From positions 124,001 to 188,000 of the forward strand of contig CP075369.1 of assembly GCA_019454205.1 (NCBI GenBank): a stretch of DNA of 64,000 nt, written 5' to 3'. Shown here piece by piece: positions 42,045 through 51,683 of this stretch (positions are counted from its first letter, which is position 1; every line of letters begins with the position of its first letter). A model generated the notes under the pieces. The model saw nothing but the letters and a program-made list of their open reading frames with translations. It was not told where the DNA came from and did not search any database. Position numbers and translations under genes: made by a program. Source of the DNA: Xanthobacteraceae bacterium (GTDB lineage: Bacteria > Pseudomonadota > Alphaproteobacteria > Rhizobiales > Xanthobacteraceae).

Positions 42045-42395
42045 GTGGCCGTCGATCTTCGTCCTTCGCAGGCGCTGAAACTGCTGCATGACGTGAACTA
42101 CGCGATGGTGCGCGACGACGATCGCGACCTGTCGGCGCGGCAGCTTACGATCCTGCTCACTGTTTATCTCGAACAGCCGCCGCATACGGTGCGCGGGCTG
42201 GCTGCGAAGCTCAATGTCACGAAGCCGGTGATCACGCGTGCGCTCGATACGATGGGCCGGATGGAATTGTTGCAGCGCCGCCGCGACCCTTCCGACCGGC
42301 GCAATGTCGTCGTGCAGCGGACGGTGAAGGGCGCGCTCTATGTCGAGCGGCTCGGCGATCTCGTCCGCGAGAAAGCGAAAGACCTGCCGCTATGA
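42045..42395 (+). CDS. MarR-family transcriptional regulator
   Basis: A 116-residue winged-helix protein. The DNA-binding part reads TVRGLAAKLNVTKPVITRAL (about residues 48-67), followed by the wing RRRDPSDRRNVVVQRT with the Asp-Arg pair that marks MarR proteins. The start is GTG 42045. Its stop overlaps the ATG of the NlpC/P60 gene by four bases, so the two form one unit and the regulator may act on cell-wall hydrolysis genes (inference). The ligand is unknown. Confidence 0.9.
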   Translation: MAVDLRPSQALKLLHDVNYAMVRDDDRDLSARQLTILLTVYLEQPPHTVRGLAAKLNVTKPVITRALDTMGRMELLQRRRDPSDRRNVVVQRTVKGALYVERLGDLVREKAKDLPL

Positions 42396-43240
42396 CGGCT
42401 GCGTTCGACCGCAGGCTGACGCCCGCACGGCCCGATCTCGCCGCCGCGCACCTGCGCGGTAAGGTGGAAGCCACGCGCTTCGCCGAAGGCACGCCGATGC
42501 GTGTCGTCGCATCTTCTGCGCCGTTGCGCGCGCAGCCTTCGCCGGAAATGCCGCTCGATACGCAGGCGCTGCATGGCGAGATATTCACTGTTTATGAATC
42601 GACCGAAGAAGGCTGGTCGTGGGGGCAGCTTGTTCGGGATGGTTATGTCGGCTGGCTGCCGAGCGAAGCGCTCTCGCAGAAAATCGAATCCGCCACCCAC
42701 CGCGTGCGCGCGCTGCGCGCGCTTGTGTTTCCGAAGCCCGACATCAAGTCGCCGCTACTGCGCGCGCTGCCGTTCGGCAGCCTGCTTGCCGCGCGCGAGG
42801 AGCGTGAAAACTTCATAACGCTGGCCGACGGCGGCTTCGTTCCGAAACAGCATGTGGCAGCAGCGGACTATCGCGAGAAAGATTTCGTCGAAGTCGCAGC
42901 CCGCTTTCTCGGCACGCCATACCTGTGGGGCGGGAAAACTGCGTCGGGCCTCGATTGCTCCGGCCTCGTGCAGGTCGCGCTGCAAAGCGCGGGAACGGAA
43001 TCCCCGCGCGACAGCGACATGCAGCAGGCGCTAGGCAGGAGCATCGGCACGGATATTTCCATTGCCGCGCGCGGCGACCTCGTATTCTGGAAAGGTCACG
43101 TCGGCATCGTTTCCGGCGAGAACCGGCTGCTGCACGCTAACGCGCATCACATGATGGTCGCGGAAGAACCGCTCGACGCTGCGGCCGCCAGAATCGCCAG
43201 TGGCGGTTCCGAAATTCTCGCCATCCGGCGGCCCCGCTGA
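42392..43240 (+). CDS. NlpC/P60-family cysteine endopeptidase with SH3-like domains
   Basis: A 282-residue cell-wall peptidase. The N-terminal 150 residues contain two SH3-like domains (RVVASSAPLRAQPSPEM and LAAREERENFITLADGG regions). The catalytic domain has Cys189 in GLDCSGLVQ, His236 in GHVGIV and a third polar residue at His248 in HANAHH, the Cys-His-His triad. It likely cleaves the D-Glu to diamino acid bond in muropeptides. No export signal is seen at the start, so it may act on imported wall fragments in the cytoplasm, which would fit the ampG muropeptide permease elsewhere in this window. Confidence 0.92.
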   Translation: MTAAFDRRLTPARPDLAAAHLRGKVEATRFAEGTPMRVVASSAPLRAQPSPEMPLDTQALHGEIFTVYESTEEGWSWGQLVRDGYVGWLPSEALSQKIESATHRVRALRALVFPKPDIKSPLLRALPFGSLLAAREERENFITLADGGFVPKQHVAAADYREKDFVEVAARFLGTPYLWGGKTASGLDCSGLVQVALQSAGTESPRDSDMQQALGRSIGTDISIAARGDLVFWKGHVGIVSGENRLLHANAHHMMVAEEPLDAAAARIASGGSEILAIRRPR

Positions 43241-43292
43241 GCGGTTGACCGGCGTCAAAGGCGCGTGGCGTAACCCGCGCTAGCATGCACGG

Positions 43293-43871
43293 ATGAGCAG
43301 GCGCATCCTCGTCATCGACGGCCATCCCGATCCCGACCCGGCGCGGTTATGCCATGCCCTCGCGGGGGCATACCGGGACGCTGCCGCGTCTGCCGGGCAT
43401 GAAGTGAAGACGATCGAAATTGCTTCCGCCGGCATCGACTGCCTTCGCGACCGCGCAGGCTGGGAACGCGGGCAACCCGATCGGAAAGTGAGCGAGGCGC
43501 AAGCCGCCATCGCATGGGCTGACCATCTCGTCATTGTTTACCCGCTATGGCTCGGCGCGCCGCCGGCGCTGCTCAAGGGCTTCTTCGAGCAGGTGCTGCG
43601 GCCCGGCTTCGCGTTTAAGCCGGAACGGATGTCGCTCTCGCCCGGATTATTGAAGGGAAAGACCGCCCGCATCGTGGTGACGATGGGGATGCCCGCATTT
43701 TTATATCGCTGGTTCTTCTTCGCGCACACGTTGCGCAGCCTGAAGCGCAACATCCTGCGCTACAGCGCCATCACGCCCGCGGGCGATACTCTGGTCGGAC
43801 CGGTGGATAAACCCGGCGTCAGCGCGAAAGCACTGGAGACGATGCGCGCGCTGGGGTCGGCAGCGCGCTGA
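43293..43871 (+). CDS. NAD(P)H dehydrogenase (quinone)-like flavodoxin-fold protein
   Basis: A 192-residue protein of the NQO/KefF/MdaB-like flavodoxin superfamily. It starts RRILVIDGHPDPDPAR, the FMN/FAD phosphate-binding loop, and has DHLVIVYPLWLGAPPALLKG (about residues 72-91) and GKTARIVVTMGMPAFLYRW. It should reduce quinones or similar electrophiles with two electrons. Its stop abuts the stop of the convergent ABC ATPase gene. The substrate is unknown. Confidence 0.88.
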   Translation: MSRRILVIDGHPDPDPARLCHALAGAYRDAAASAGHEVKTIEIASAGIDCLRDRAGWERGQPDRKVSEAQAAIAWADHLVIVYPLWLGAPPALLKGFFEQVLRPGFAFKPERMSLSPGLLKGKTARIVVTMGMPAFLYRWFFFAHTLRSLKRNILRYSAITPAGDTLVGPVDKPGVSAKALETMRALGSAAR

Positions 43872-45497
43872 CTATTCCTGCACCCCGGCGTGGGTTTCGA
43901 GCGAAAACGCCGCCGCGAACAGCGCGCGCGTATATTCCTGCTCCGGGTTCTTGAACAGGCGTTCCGAAGGTCCCTGTTCGACGATCTTTCCGTTCTGCAT
44001 CACCATGACATGGCTTGCGAGTGCGGCGACCACGCGCAGGTCGTGGCTGATGAACAGGTAGGTGAGGTCGCGTTTCTTCTGCAATTCGCGGAACAGATCG
44101 ACGATCTGCGACTGCACCAGCATGTCGAGCGCGCTGGTCGGTTCGTCGAGCACGATGAACTCCGGCTCCAGCACCATGACGCGCGCAACCGCGATGCGCT
44201 GGCGTTGTCCGCCGGAGAATTCGTGCGGATAGCGGTGCCGCGTTTCCGGGTCGAGGCCGACATCGGCGAGCGCCCGCGCGGCGCGCTCGTCGCGCTGTTC
44301 CGCCGTCAGCGAAGGCTGATGTACGCGCAGGCCCTCGGAAACGATCTCGCTGATGGAAAGGCGCGGCGACAGCGAACCGTAGGGGTCCTGAAACACGATC
44401 TGCATGTGGCGGCGGAGCGGCCGCATCTTCTTGAATTTCAACCCCTGAATCGGATTGCCGAGGAAAACGATCGGCCCCTCGCTGGAGATAAGGCGCAATA
44501 ACGCAAGACCCAGCGTGGTCTTGCCGGAACCGGATTCGCCGACCACGCCGAGCGTCTCGCCTTTGCGGATTTTAAGCGTGACGCCATCGACCGCCTTGAC
44601 GTGACCCACCACGCGGCGAAACAGCCCGCGCCGGATCGGATACCAGACTTTCAAATCGTCGGTTTCGACGATGGCGGGCGCATCCGGCTGCGGCGGCGCG
44701 GATTGCGGCTTCGGCTCCGCCGCAAGCAGGGCCTTGGTGTAGGGGTGCTGCGGGTTCCTGAAGATTTCCGCGACCGTGCCCTGTTCGACGATCTTGCCCT
44801 GTTTCATCACGCAGACGCGGTCCGCGATCTTGCGCACGATGTTGAGGTCATGGGTGATGAACATCATCGCCATGCCGAGCCGCCCCTGCATCTCTTTCAG
44901 CAGCTTCAGGATCTGCGCCTGCACGGTGACGTCGAGCGCGGTGGTCGGCTCGTCGGCGATGAACAGCTTCGGCTCGTTGGCAATCGCAAGCGCGATCATC
45001 ACGCGCTGACGCTGGCCGCCGGAAAGCTGATGCGGGAAATCGGAAAGCCGCGTCTCCGGATCACGGATACCGACCTCGCGCAGCAGTTCGACCACGCGGC
45101 TGCGCGCTGCGTCGCCTTTGATTCCGCGATGCAGCTCCAGCGTCTCTGCGATCTGCCGCTCGATGGTGTGCAGCGGATTGAGCGAGGTCATCGGCTCCTG
45201 GAACACCATCGTGATGTCGTTGCCACGGACCTTGCGAATCTCGTTCTCGTTCATTTTCAGCAGGTCGCGGCCTTCGAACAGGATTTCGCCGCTCGGATGA
45301 TGCGCAGAGCCGGGCAGGAGCTTCAGCACCGAAAGCCCTGTCACGGACTTGCCGGAGCCGGATTCGCCGACGATGGCGACGGTCTCGCCGCGCTTGATGT
45401 CGAAGGAAACGTTGTCGACCGCGCGCACTTCCCCGCCGCCTTGCCGGAAGGCGATGGAGAGGCCGTTGACCGCGAGCAGGGTTTCGCCGGCGCTCAT
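43872..45497 (-). CDS. yejF: peptide ABC transporter ATP-binding protein, YejF-like (two ATPase domains)
   Basis: A 541-residue fusion of two ABC ATPase domains. Domain 1 has Walker A GESGSGKS (about residues 41-48), signature LSGGQRQRVM and Walker B LFIADEPTTALD; domain 2 repeats these as GESGSGKT, FSGGQRQRI and FIVLDEPTSALD. Both are intact, so both should hydrolyse ATP. One fused subunit in place of OppD and OppF is typical of YejF. Last gene in the operon; its start overlaps the yejE stop by four bases. Confidence 0.94.
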   Translation of the reverse strand: MSAGETLLAVNGLSIAFRQGGGEVRAVDNVSFDIKRGETVAIVGESGSGKSVTGLSVLKLLPGSAHHPSGEILFEGRDLLKMNENEIRKVRGNDITMVFQEPMTSLNPLHTIERQIAETLELHRGIKGDAARSRVVELLREVGIRDPETRLSDFPHQLSGGQRQRVMIALAIANEPKLFIADEPTTALDVTVQAQILKLLKEMQGRLGMAMMFITHDLNIVRKIADRVCVMKQGKIVEQGTVAEIFRNPQHPYTKALLAAEPKPQSAPPQPDAPAIVETDDLKVWYPIRRGLFRRVVGHVKAVDGVTLKIRKGETLGVVGESGSGKTTLGLALLRLISSEGPIVFLGNPIQGLKFKKMRPLRRHMQIVFQDPYGSLSPRLSISEIVSEGLRVHQPSLTAEQRDERAARALADVGLDPETRHRYPHEFSGGQRQRIAVARVMVLEPEFIVLDEPTSALDMLVQSQIVDLFRELQKKRDLTYLFISHDLRVVAALASHVMVMQNGKIVEQGPSERLFKNPEQEYTRALFAAAFSLETHAGVQE

Positions 45498-46684
45498 GTG
45501 AAAGTCTTTCGCGGGTCCAGCGCATCGCGTACCGCTTCACCGATGAAGATGAGCAGTGTCAGCAGGATTGCGACCGTGAAGAACCCGGTGAAGGCCAGCC
45601 AGGGCGCATGCAGGTTGCTGCGCGCCTGATTGAGCAATTCGCCGAGCGATGGATAACCGGGCGGCAGACCGAAGCCCAGATAGTCGAGCGCGGTCAGCGT
45701 GCCGACCGATCCGGCAAGGATGAACGGCATGGAGGTGAGCGTGGCCACCATCGCATTCGGCAGGATGTGGCGGAACATCAGCACGCGGTTGGAGACGCCA
45801 AGCGCCCGCGCGGCGCGCACATATTCGAAGTTGCGCGCACGTAGGAACTCGATGCGGACCACGCCGACCAGCGCCGTCCATGAAAACAGTAGTAGAATTC
45901 CAAGCAGGATGAAGAAGCCCTGCGGCAGCACCGCCGCGATGATCAGGAGCACGTAAAGCGTCGGTACCGATGTCCAGATCTCGATGAAGCGCTGGAACAG
46001 AAGATCGGTCCAGCCACCGAAATATCCCTGCACCGCACCGGCCGCGATGCCGATTACGCTGGAGACCAGCGTGAGGACGAGTCCGAACAGCACGGAAATC
46101 CGGAAGCCGTAAATGATGCGCGCCAGCACATCGCGGGTTGCGTTGTCGGTGCCGAGCCAGTTCTTGTCGAGCGAGGCGCAGCCTTCGCCGCCGCGTTTCT
46201 CTGCCGTCGCTTTACATTCCGCTTCCGTATAGAGCCAGGTCGGCTTCGATGGTGCCGGCGAGGGGATATCAAGGTTGCGCGTGGTGTAATGGAAGCGGAT
46301 CGGCGGCCACAGGATGAAGCCGCCCTTGTCATTGATCTGCTTCTGGAACGCCGCGTCATGATACTCGGCGATAATCCCCTGATCGAGATCGTCCTTGGTG
46401 AAGGTCGAAAGCTCATAGGATTTCAGGAACGGGTAATAGTATTTGCCTTCGTAGGAAATCAGGTACGGCTCGTTCGCGATCAGTTCGGCGAATAGCGTAA
46501 TCACGAACAGGATCGAGAAAATCCAGAGCGACCAGTATCCGCGCCGGTGGCGTTTGAAGTTGTCCCAGCGCCGCTGGTTGAGCGGCGAAAGGCGGGATTT
46601 CTTCTTCGGCGTGGCCGCCGGTTCGGAGTCTTTCGGCAGTGCGGCGTCCGGCTGCATGACCGCGGGCGGAACGAGTTGATCCAT
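45494..46684 (-). CDS. yejE: peptide ABC transporter permease, YejE-like
   Basis: A 396-residue inner-membrane permease. A cytoplasmic N-terminal extension of about 50 residues rich in Lys/Pro precedes the first helix; then comes a long periplasmic loop (about residues 70-170) typical of YejE, and five helices with the permease EAA-type loop around EYVRAARALGVSNRVLMFRH. It pairs with YejB and lies one base after its stop. Confidence 0.93.
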   Translation of the reverse strand: MDQLVPPAVMQPDAALPKDSEPAATPKKKSRLSPLNQRRWDNFKRHRRGYWSLWIFSILFVITLFAELIANEPYLISYEGKYYYPFLKSYELSTFTKDDLDQGIIAEYHDAAFQKQINDKGGFILWPPIRFHYTTRNLDIPSPAPSKPTWLYTEAECKATAEKRGGEGCASLDKNWLGTDNATRDVLARIIYGFRISVLFGLVLTLVSSVIGIAAGAVQGYFGGWTDLLFQRFIEIWTSVPTLYVLLIIAAVLPQGFFILLGILLLFSWTALVGVVRIEFLRARNFEYVRAARALGVSNRVLMFRHILPNAMVATLTSMPFILAGSVGTLTALDYLGFGLPPGYPSLGELLNQARSNLHAPWLAFTGFFTVAILLTLLIFIGEAVRDALDPRKTFT

Positions 46685-46685
46685 C

Positions 46686-47813
46686 TCAGACCTCGCGCGT
46701 CTCGAAATCGATCCGCGGATCGACCCATGTGAGGATGAGATCGGAGATCAGGCCCATGATCAGTCCGAGCAGCGAGAAAATATAAAGAGTAGCGAATACG
46801 ATCGGATAATTGCGCTTCACGACCGCCTCGAAGCCGAGCAGGCCGAGGCCGTCGAGGGAGAAAATCTGCTCGATCAGCAGCGAGCCGGTGAAGAATGCGC
46901 CGATGAACGTCGCCGGGAAGCCCGCGATGATCAGCAGCATGGCATTGCGGAATACATGGCCGTAGAGCACCTGCCGCTCGCTCAGGCCCTTCATGCGCGC
47001 CGTCATCACATATTGCTTGCGGATTTCGTCGAGAAAGAAGTTTTTCGTGAACAGCGTCATCGTCGTGAAAGCGCCGATCACCATTGCGGTCAGCGGCAGT
47101 GCGAGGTGCCAGAAGTAATCGGCAATCTTTCCGTACCAGGTCAGCTCGTCCCAGTTATCGGACGTCAGCCCGCGCAACGGGAACGCCGAACTCAAACCGA
47201 ACGGCAGGTTGAGCGAACCACCAGCGAACAGCGTGATCAGCAGGATCGCGAACAGGAGCGACGGGATCGCGTAGCCCACGACGATCAGCATGGAAGTCAC
47301 GCTGTCGAAGCGCGTGCCGTCGCGCACCGCTTTCGCGATGCCGAGCGGAATGGCGATGATATAAGTGAGGAGCGTGATCCAGAGGCCGAGCGAGATCGAA
47401 ACCGGTAGCTTCTGCTTGATCAGCTCCAGCACCGTCGCGTCGTGGAAGAAGCTCTTGCCGAAATCGAAACGCGCGTAGTCCCACAGCAGCTTCAGGAAGC
47501 GCTCGTGCGCGGGCTTGTCGAAGCCGAACTGCTTCTCAAGGTCCTTAATGATTTGTGGGTCCAGACCCTGCGCGCCGCGGTAGCGCGAGGAGGAGGGGTC
47601 GATGCCGGTATTGCCCGGCGCGCCCTGCCGGAAAACCTCGCTGCCGGTGCGGTTGATCTGGTCGGAGGTGGAAAGGTCCGATCCGGTCAGTTGCGCGATG
47701 GCCTGTTCCACCGGACCACCGGGCGCGAACTGAATGATCACGAAGGATACGAGCATGATCCCGAGCACGGTCGGAATCATCAGGAGCAGGCGGCGGACGA
47801 TATATGCGAGCAT
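46686..47813 (-). CDS. yejB: peptide ABC transporter permease, YejB-like
   Basis: A 375-residue OppB/DppB-type permease with a short N-terminus running straight into helix 1 (LLLMIPTVLGIMLVSFVIIQ), the FAPGGPVE motif of OppB relatives, a large first periplasmic loop, and a coupling loop QYVMTARMKGLSERQVLYGH. In enterobacteria YejABEF imports peptides such as microcin C and antimicrobial peptides. It follows the second solute-binding protein by about 50 bases. Confidence 0.93.
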   Translation of the reverse strand: MLAYIVRRLLLMIPTVLGIMLVSFVIIQFAPGGPVEQAIAQLTGSDLSTSDQINRTGSEVFRQGAPGNTGIDPSSSRYRGAQGLDPQIIKDLEKQFGFDKPAHERFLKLLWDYARFDFGKSFFHDATVLELIKQKLPVSISLGLWITLLTYIIAIPLGIAKAVRDGTRFDSVTSMLIVVGYAIPSLLFAILLITLFAGGSLNLPFGLSSAFPLRGLTSDNWDELTWYGKIADYFWHLALPLTAMVIGAFTTMTLFTKNFFLDEIRKQYVMTARMKGLSERQVLYGHVFRNAMLLIIAGFPATFIGAFFTGSLLIEQIFSLDGLGLLGFEAVVKRNYPIVFATLYIFSLLGLIMGLISDLILTWVDPRIDFETREV

Positions 47814-47864
47814 CGATGCCTCAGGCCGTAAGGTAGGACAAACTGCGCGGCTTCGTTCGTGGCG

Positions 47865-49715
47865 TCAATCGGCGCGGGCGCGCCACCAGGTTTCCGGAAT
47901 GCCGCGGCCGTAGCGCGGCTTGTCTTTCGGCCGCGCGAATACGTCCCAGTAGGCGATCCAGTGGTTGCCCTTGAACCACTGCGGCACCCAGTAATGGCCC
48001 GCGCGCAATACGCGGTCGAGCGCGCGGCAGGCGAAGGTCAGGTCGGCACGCGATTTTGCCTCGACGATTTTCTCGATCAGCGCATCGACAGCCGGATCCT
48101 TGATACCGGCGAGATTTTGCGTGCCGTTTATGCCGGCGGCCTCCGACGAGAAGTAAGTGCGTAACGATTCTCCCGGCGTCACGCCGAGATTGAAGCGCTG
48201 CACGGTCGCGTCGAAATCGAAACTGTCGATACGTGCGCGGAATTGCACCGGGTCGACCTGCCGCAGGCTGGCCTGAATGCCGATGCGTCCGAGATTGTCG
48301 ATCAGGGCGGCGTGGTGCGGCTGGAAGGACGGATCGTCGATCAGGAACTCGATCGCGATGCCCTGTCCCTTGTCGTTGACGCGGCGATTGTCGCGCATGT
48401 CGTATCCGGCTTCGCGCAGCAGGTTCACGGCGCGGCGAAGCAGGTTGCGGTCGCGGCCGCTGCCGTCGCTTGGCGGCGGCAGATAGGCTTCCCCGAATAC
48501 GCCATCGGGAACCTTGCCGCGGAAGGGTTCGAGCAGCGCCAGTTCTTCCGGCGAAGGCTTGCCCTTCGCTTCCGCGTCGGAGTTCTGGAAGAACGAATAG
48601 GTCCGCTCGAACGAGCTGAACATGACGTTGCGGTTGGTCCACTCGAAATCGAAAGCGAGGCCGACCGCTTCGCGCACGCGCGGATCCTGCAATTGCGGGC
48701 GCCGGGTGTTCAGGAACCAGCCCTGCGCGCCAGACGGCGTCTGGTCGGGAAGAACCTCGCGTTTCACGCGGCCGTCGCGAAGCGCGGGAAAGTCGTACTG
48801 GTTCGCCCAGATGCGGGACGTGAATTCCTCGCGGAACAGATAGTTGCGCGCGGTGAAGCCCTGAAACGCGACGTCCCGGTCGCGATAGAATTCGTAGCGG
48901 ATGACGTCAAAGTTGTGCAGGCCGCGTGCGACGTTGAGATTCTCCGCCCACCAGTTGCCGACGCGATTGTATTCGATGAAGCGGCCCGGCTCGAAACGGC
49001 CGACGCGATAGGGACCGGAACCGAGCGGAATTTCGAGGTTGGAGTCCTCGAAGTTGCGGCCCTTGTAATAGGCTTCCGAGAAAATCGGCAGCCCCGCAAC
49101 GATCAGCGGAATCTCGCGGCCGCGGGTTTTCACGAAACGGACAGTGACCGTGCCGTCGCCTTCCGCCTCGACCTGCTCGAAGTCGCGCAACAACTGCCGC
49201 AGGATGGCGTGGCCTTTTTCCTTCAGCGTACGCAGTGAGAACACCACGTCGCGCGCCGTAATGCGCGTGCCGTCGTGAAACTTCGCTTCCGGCCGCAGGT
49301 GAAAGCGATAGGTGAGGCCGTCGTCCGAGACCGAGACCGCGCGCGCGGCAAGGCCATACATCGCATCCGGCTCGTCCAGCGCGCGCGTCATCAGCGTCGC
49401 GAAGGTCAGTTCCATGCCGAGCGCGGCGTCGCCCTTCTGGATGTAGGAGTTCAGCGTGTTGAAGGTATTGAACGACTGGTTGAACTGCCGCGTCGCGCCG
49501 ACATGAGAGAACGCGCCGCCTTTCGGAGCGGCCGGGTTCACATAGTCGAAGTGCGGAAAGTTGGCCGGATATTTCAGGTCGCCGAATGCCGAGATGCCAT
49601 GCCGTTCAGCGCTCGCAGGCGTCTGCGCACGAAGCGGAAGTGCGAAACTCGCACCGGCGGCGGCGCCGAGCGCGAGTACGTTGCGGCGGGAAAGGCCGGG
49701 CGCGCGGCGCTTCAC
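47865..49715 (-). CDS. YejA-like extracellular solute-binding protein, Tat signal
   Basis: A 616-residue family 5 solute-binding protein. The signal region reads PGLSRRNVLALGAAAGASFA, a twin-arginine motif, so export is probably by Tat in folded form. The mature part starts near the HGISAFGDLKYPANFPHFDY block shared with the other binding protein. GTG 49715 is preferred: it overlaps the stop of the preceding gene in GTGA, giving translational coupling, and yields the Tat signal at the N-terminus; the frame is open higher up. It likely delivers oligopeptides to YejB-YejE-YejF. Confidence 0.9.
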   Translation of the reverse strand: MKRRAPGLSRRNVLALGAAAGASFALPLRAQTPASAERHGISAFGDLKYPANFPHFDYVNPAAPKGGAFSHVGATRQFNQSFNTFNTLNSYIQKGDAALGMELTFATLMTRALDEPDAMYGLAARAVSVSDDGLTYRFHLRPEAKFHDGTRITARDVVFSLRTLKEKGHAILRQLLRDFEQVEAEGDGTVTVRFVKTRGREIPLIVAGLPIFSEAYYKGRNFEDSNLEIPLGSGPYRVGRFEPGRFIEYNRVGNWWAENLNVARGLHNFDVIRYEFYRDRDVAFQGFTARNYLFREEFTSRIWANQYDFPALRDGRVKREVLPDQTPSGAQGWFLNTRRPQLQDPRVREAVGLAFDFEWTNRNVMFSSFERTYSFFQNSDAEAKGKPSPEELALLEPFRGKVPDGVFGEAYLPPPSDGSGRDRNLLRRAVNLLREAGYDMRDNRRVNDKGQGIAIEFLIDDPSFQPHHAALIDNLGRIGIQASLRQVDPVQFRARIDSFDFDATVQRFNLGVTPGESLRTYFSSEAAGINGTQNLAGIKDPAVDALIEKIVEAKSRADLTFACRALDRVLRAGHYWVPQWFKGNHWIAYWDVFARPKDKPRYGRGIPETWWRARAD

Positions 49716-51562
49716 TTCTGGCGTCCCACCTTTTCCGCGCGCTTCTCGTCGAACCACCAGATTTCCGGAAAGCCGTAGGAATATTCGGGAAGTTTATCCG
49801 GCCGCCCGAAACGGTCCCAGCGCGCGGTGCGCGAATAGCCGATGGTCCAGGTCGGCACCACGTAGCGGTTCCAGATCAACACGCGGTCGAGCGCACGCGT
49901 CGCGGCGATCAGTTCTTCGCGGTCTTTCGCGTAGATCACCTTGTCGATCAGCGCATCGACCGCCGCGTCTTTTATGCCGGCATAGTTGCCCGACCCCGGA
50001 CGGTCAGCGGCCTCCGAACCGAAATAGTCGCGCTGCTCGTTGCCGGGGGAGAGCGATTGGCCCCACCCGCCGATGATCGCTTCGAAATCGCGCGAGCGAA
50101 CCCTGTTCTGGTATTGCGAAGCATCGACGGTGCGCACCGTCCACTGCACGCCGAGGCGGCGCAGGTCTTCGCCGTAGAACAAGATGATGCGCTCGAACGC
50201 CGGGCTGACGATCAGGAATTCGATCGAGAATACCTCGCCGGTCTTTGCGTTCATCAGCTTACCGTCTTTCACGACATAACCGGCTTCGCGGAACAGCCGC
50301 GCGGCTTCGCGCAGGTTATCGCGCTTCGATTCCGGCTTGAGATATTCGGGATTTCTGTAGACGGTCGTGAACACTTCCGGCGGCACCTTGTCGCGCACCG
50401 TTTCGAGGATTTCGAGTTCCTTGCCCTGCGGCAGGCCGGAGAAGGCGAGTTCGGTGCCGCTGAAATACGAGGCGATGCGCTCGTACTGCCCGAAGAACAG
50501 CGTCTTGTTCATATCTTCGAAGTTCATCGCGTAGTTCAGCGCGAGCCGGACACGCGGGTCTTTGTATTTTTCTAGGCGCAGGTTCAGCAGCACGGCCTGC
50601 ATCGCGCCGCGCGCCTTTTCGGGGAAGGTTTCGAGGATGACGCGCTTGTCCTTGCGCGCAGGAAAATCGTAGGCCGTGGCCCAGTCTTTCGCGACCGTCT
50701 CGACGCGGAAATCGAACTGGTCAGCCTTGAAGGCCTCTAGCTCGATCGCGTTGTCGCGGAAATATTCGTAGCGGATCTCGTCGAAGTTATCGCGGCCGAT
50801 ATTCACCGGGAGCTTCGCGCCCCAGTAATCCTTCACGCGTTCATAGGCGACGGTACGTCCCGACACGAAATTCTTGACGCGATACACGGCCGAACCGAGT
50901 GGAAGTTCCAGCGTACCGTTTGCGATGCTGCGCTTGTTGCCGTTCGCGTCGGTGCCGGTCCACCAGTGTTTCGGCAGCGGCGCAATCTGGCCGACGATCA
51001 GCGGCAGTTCGCGGTTGCCCGGCTTGTCGAATGTGAAGGTCACCTCGCGTTCGCCGGTTTTCTCCGCCTTCACGACGTTGCGGTAATAGTAGCGAAGGCG
51101 CGGATTGTTCTCCTTCAGCATTTCCAGCGTCCAGATCACGTCTTCCGGCGTGATCGGCTGGCCGTCATGCCAGCGCGCTTCCTTGCGCAGCCGGTATGTG
51201 ACCGAAGAGAAGTCGGCCGGATGCCGCACCGACTCCGCGATCAAGCCGTACTCGGAGGAAACCTCGTCGAGCGAACTGGCCATCAGCGTATCGTAGATCA
51301 GCGTAATGCCGCCCGCCGCCGAGCCGCGCGGAATGACGTGGTTGAAGCTGTCGAAGGTGCCTTCCGTGCCCATGCGCAAGAGGCCGCCTTTCGGCGCATC
51401 GGGATTCACATAATCGAAGCGCTTGAAATCGGCGGGATATTTCAATTCGCCGAGCAGCGAGAGACCGTGCCGCCAGGGAGTTTCCTGTGCGGACAATCCG
51501 GTCAGTGCGGCGATGGAAACGAGGCAGGCGAAAAGCGCGGGGCGAAGCAGATTCGGCGTCAC
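49712..51562 (-). CDS. YejA-like extracellular solute-binding protein, Sec signal
   Basis: A 616-residue family 5 solute-binding protein, a paralogue of its neighbour (LLGELKYPADFKRFDYVNPD here against FGDLKYPANFPHFDYVNPA there). The signal peptide LLRPALFACLVSIAALTGLSA is a plain Sec signal with likely cleavage after LSA. GTG 51562 has GGAGG six bases before it, much better than the TTG at 51595 at the top of the open frame. It is first in the operon of two binding proteins, two permeases and a double ATPase. Confidence 0.9.
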   Translation of the reverse strand: MTPNLLRPALFACLVSIAALTGLSAQETPWRHGLSLLGELKYPADFKRFDYVNPDAPKGGLLRMGTEGTFDSFNHVIPRGSAAGGITLIYDTLMASSLDEVSSEYGLIAESVRHPADFSSVTYRLRKEARWHDGQPITPEDVIWTLEMLKENNPRLRYYYRNVVKAEKTGEREVTFTFDKPGNRELPLIVGQIAPLPKHWWTGTDANGNKRSIANGTLELPLGSAVYRVKNFVSGRTVAYERVKDYWGAKLPVNIGRDNFDEIRYEYFRDNAIELEAFKADQFDFRVETVAKDWATAYDFPARKDKRVILETFPEKARGAMQAVLLNLRLEKYKDPRVRLALNYAMNFEDMNKTLFFGQYERIASYFSGTELAFSGLPQGKELEILETVRDKVPPEVFTTVYRNPEYLKPESKRDNLREAARLFREAGYVVKDGKLMNAKTGEVFSIEFLIVSPAFERIILFYGEDLRRLGVQWTVRTVDASQYQNRVRSRDFEAIIGGWGQSLSPGNEQRDYFGSEAADRPGSGNYAGIKDAAVDALIDKVIYAKDREELIAATRALDRVLIWNRYVVPTWTIGYSRTARWDRFGRPDKLPEYSYGFPEIWWFDEKRAEKVGRQK

Positions 51563-51683
51563 AAAATACCTCCGTCGAACCCCCGGAAGGGCCAATGTCG
51601 GCGGAGATTATGACCGTTTTTTCGCGGGAGGGCCAAAACGCAATCCCGCGAGCGCGGGATTGCGGCAATCCGGCAGTGCCGGA

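Noticed and set aside
51563..51595. TTG 51595 as the start of the first YejA-like protein
   Set aside because: GTG 51562 has a GGAGG six bases upstream and gives a signal peptide at the very N-terminus; the upstream residues would place an Arg-rich stretch before it without any ribosome-binding site.
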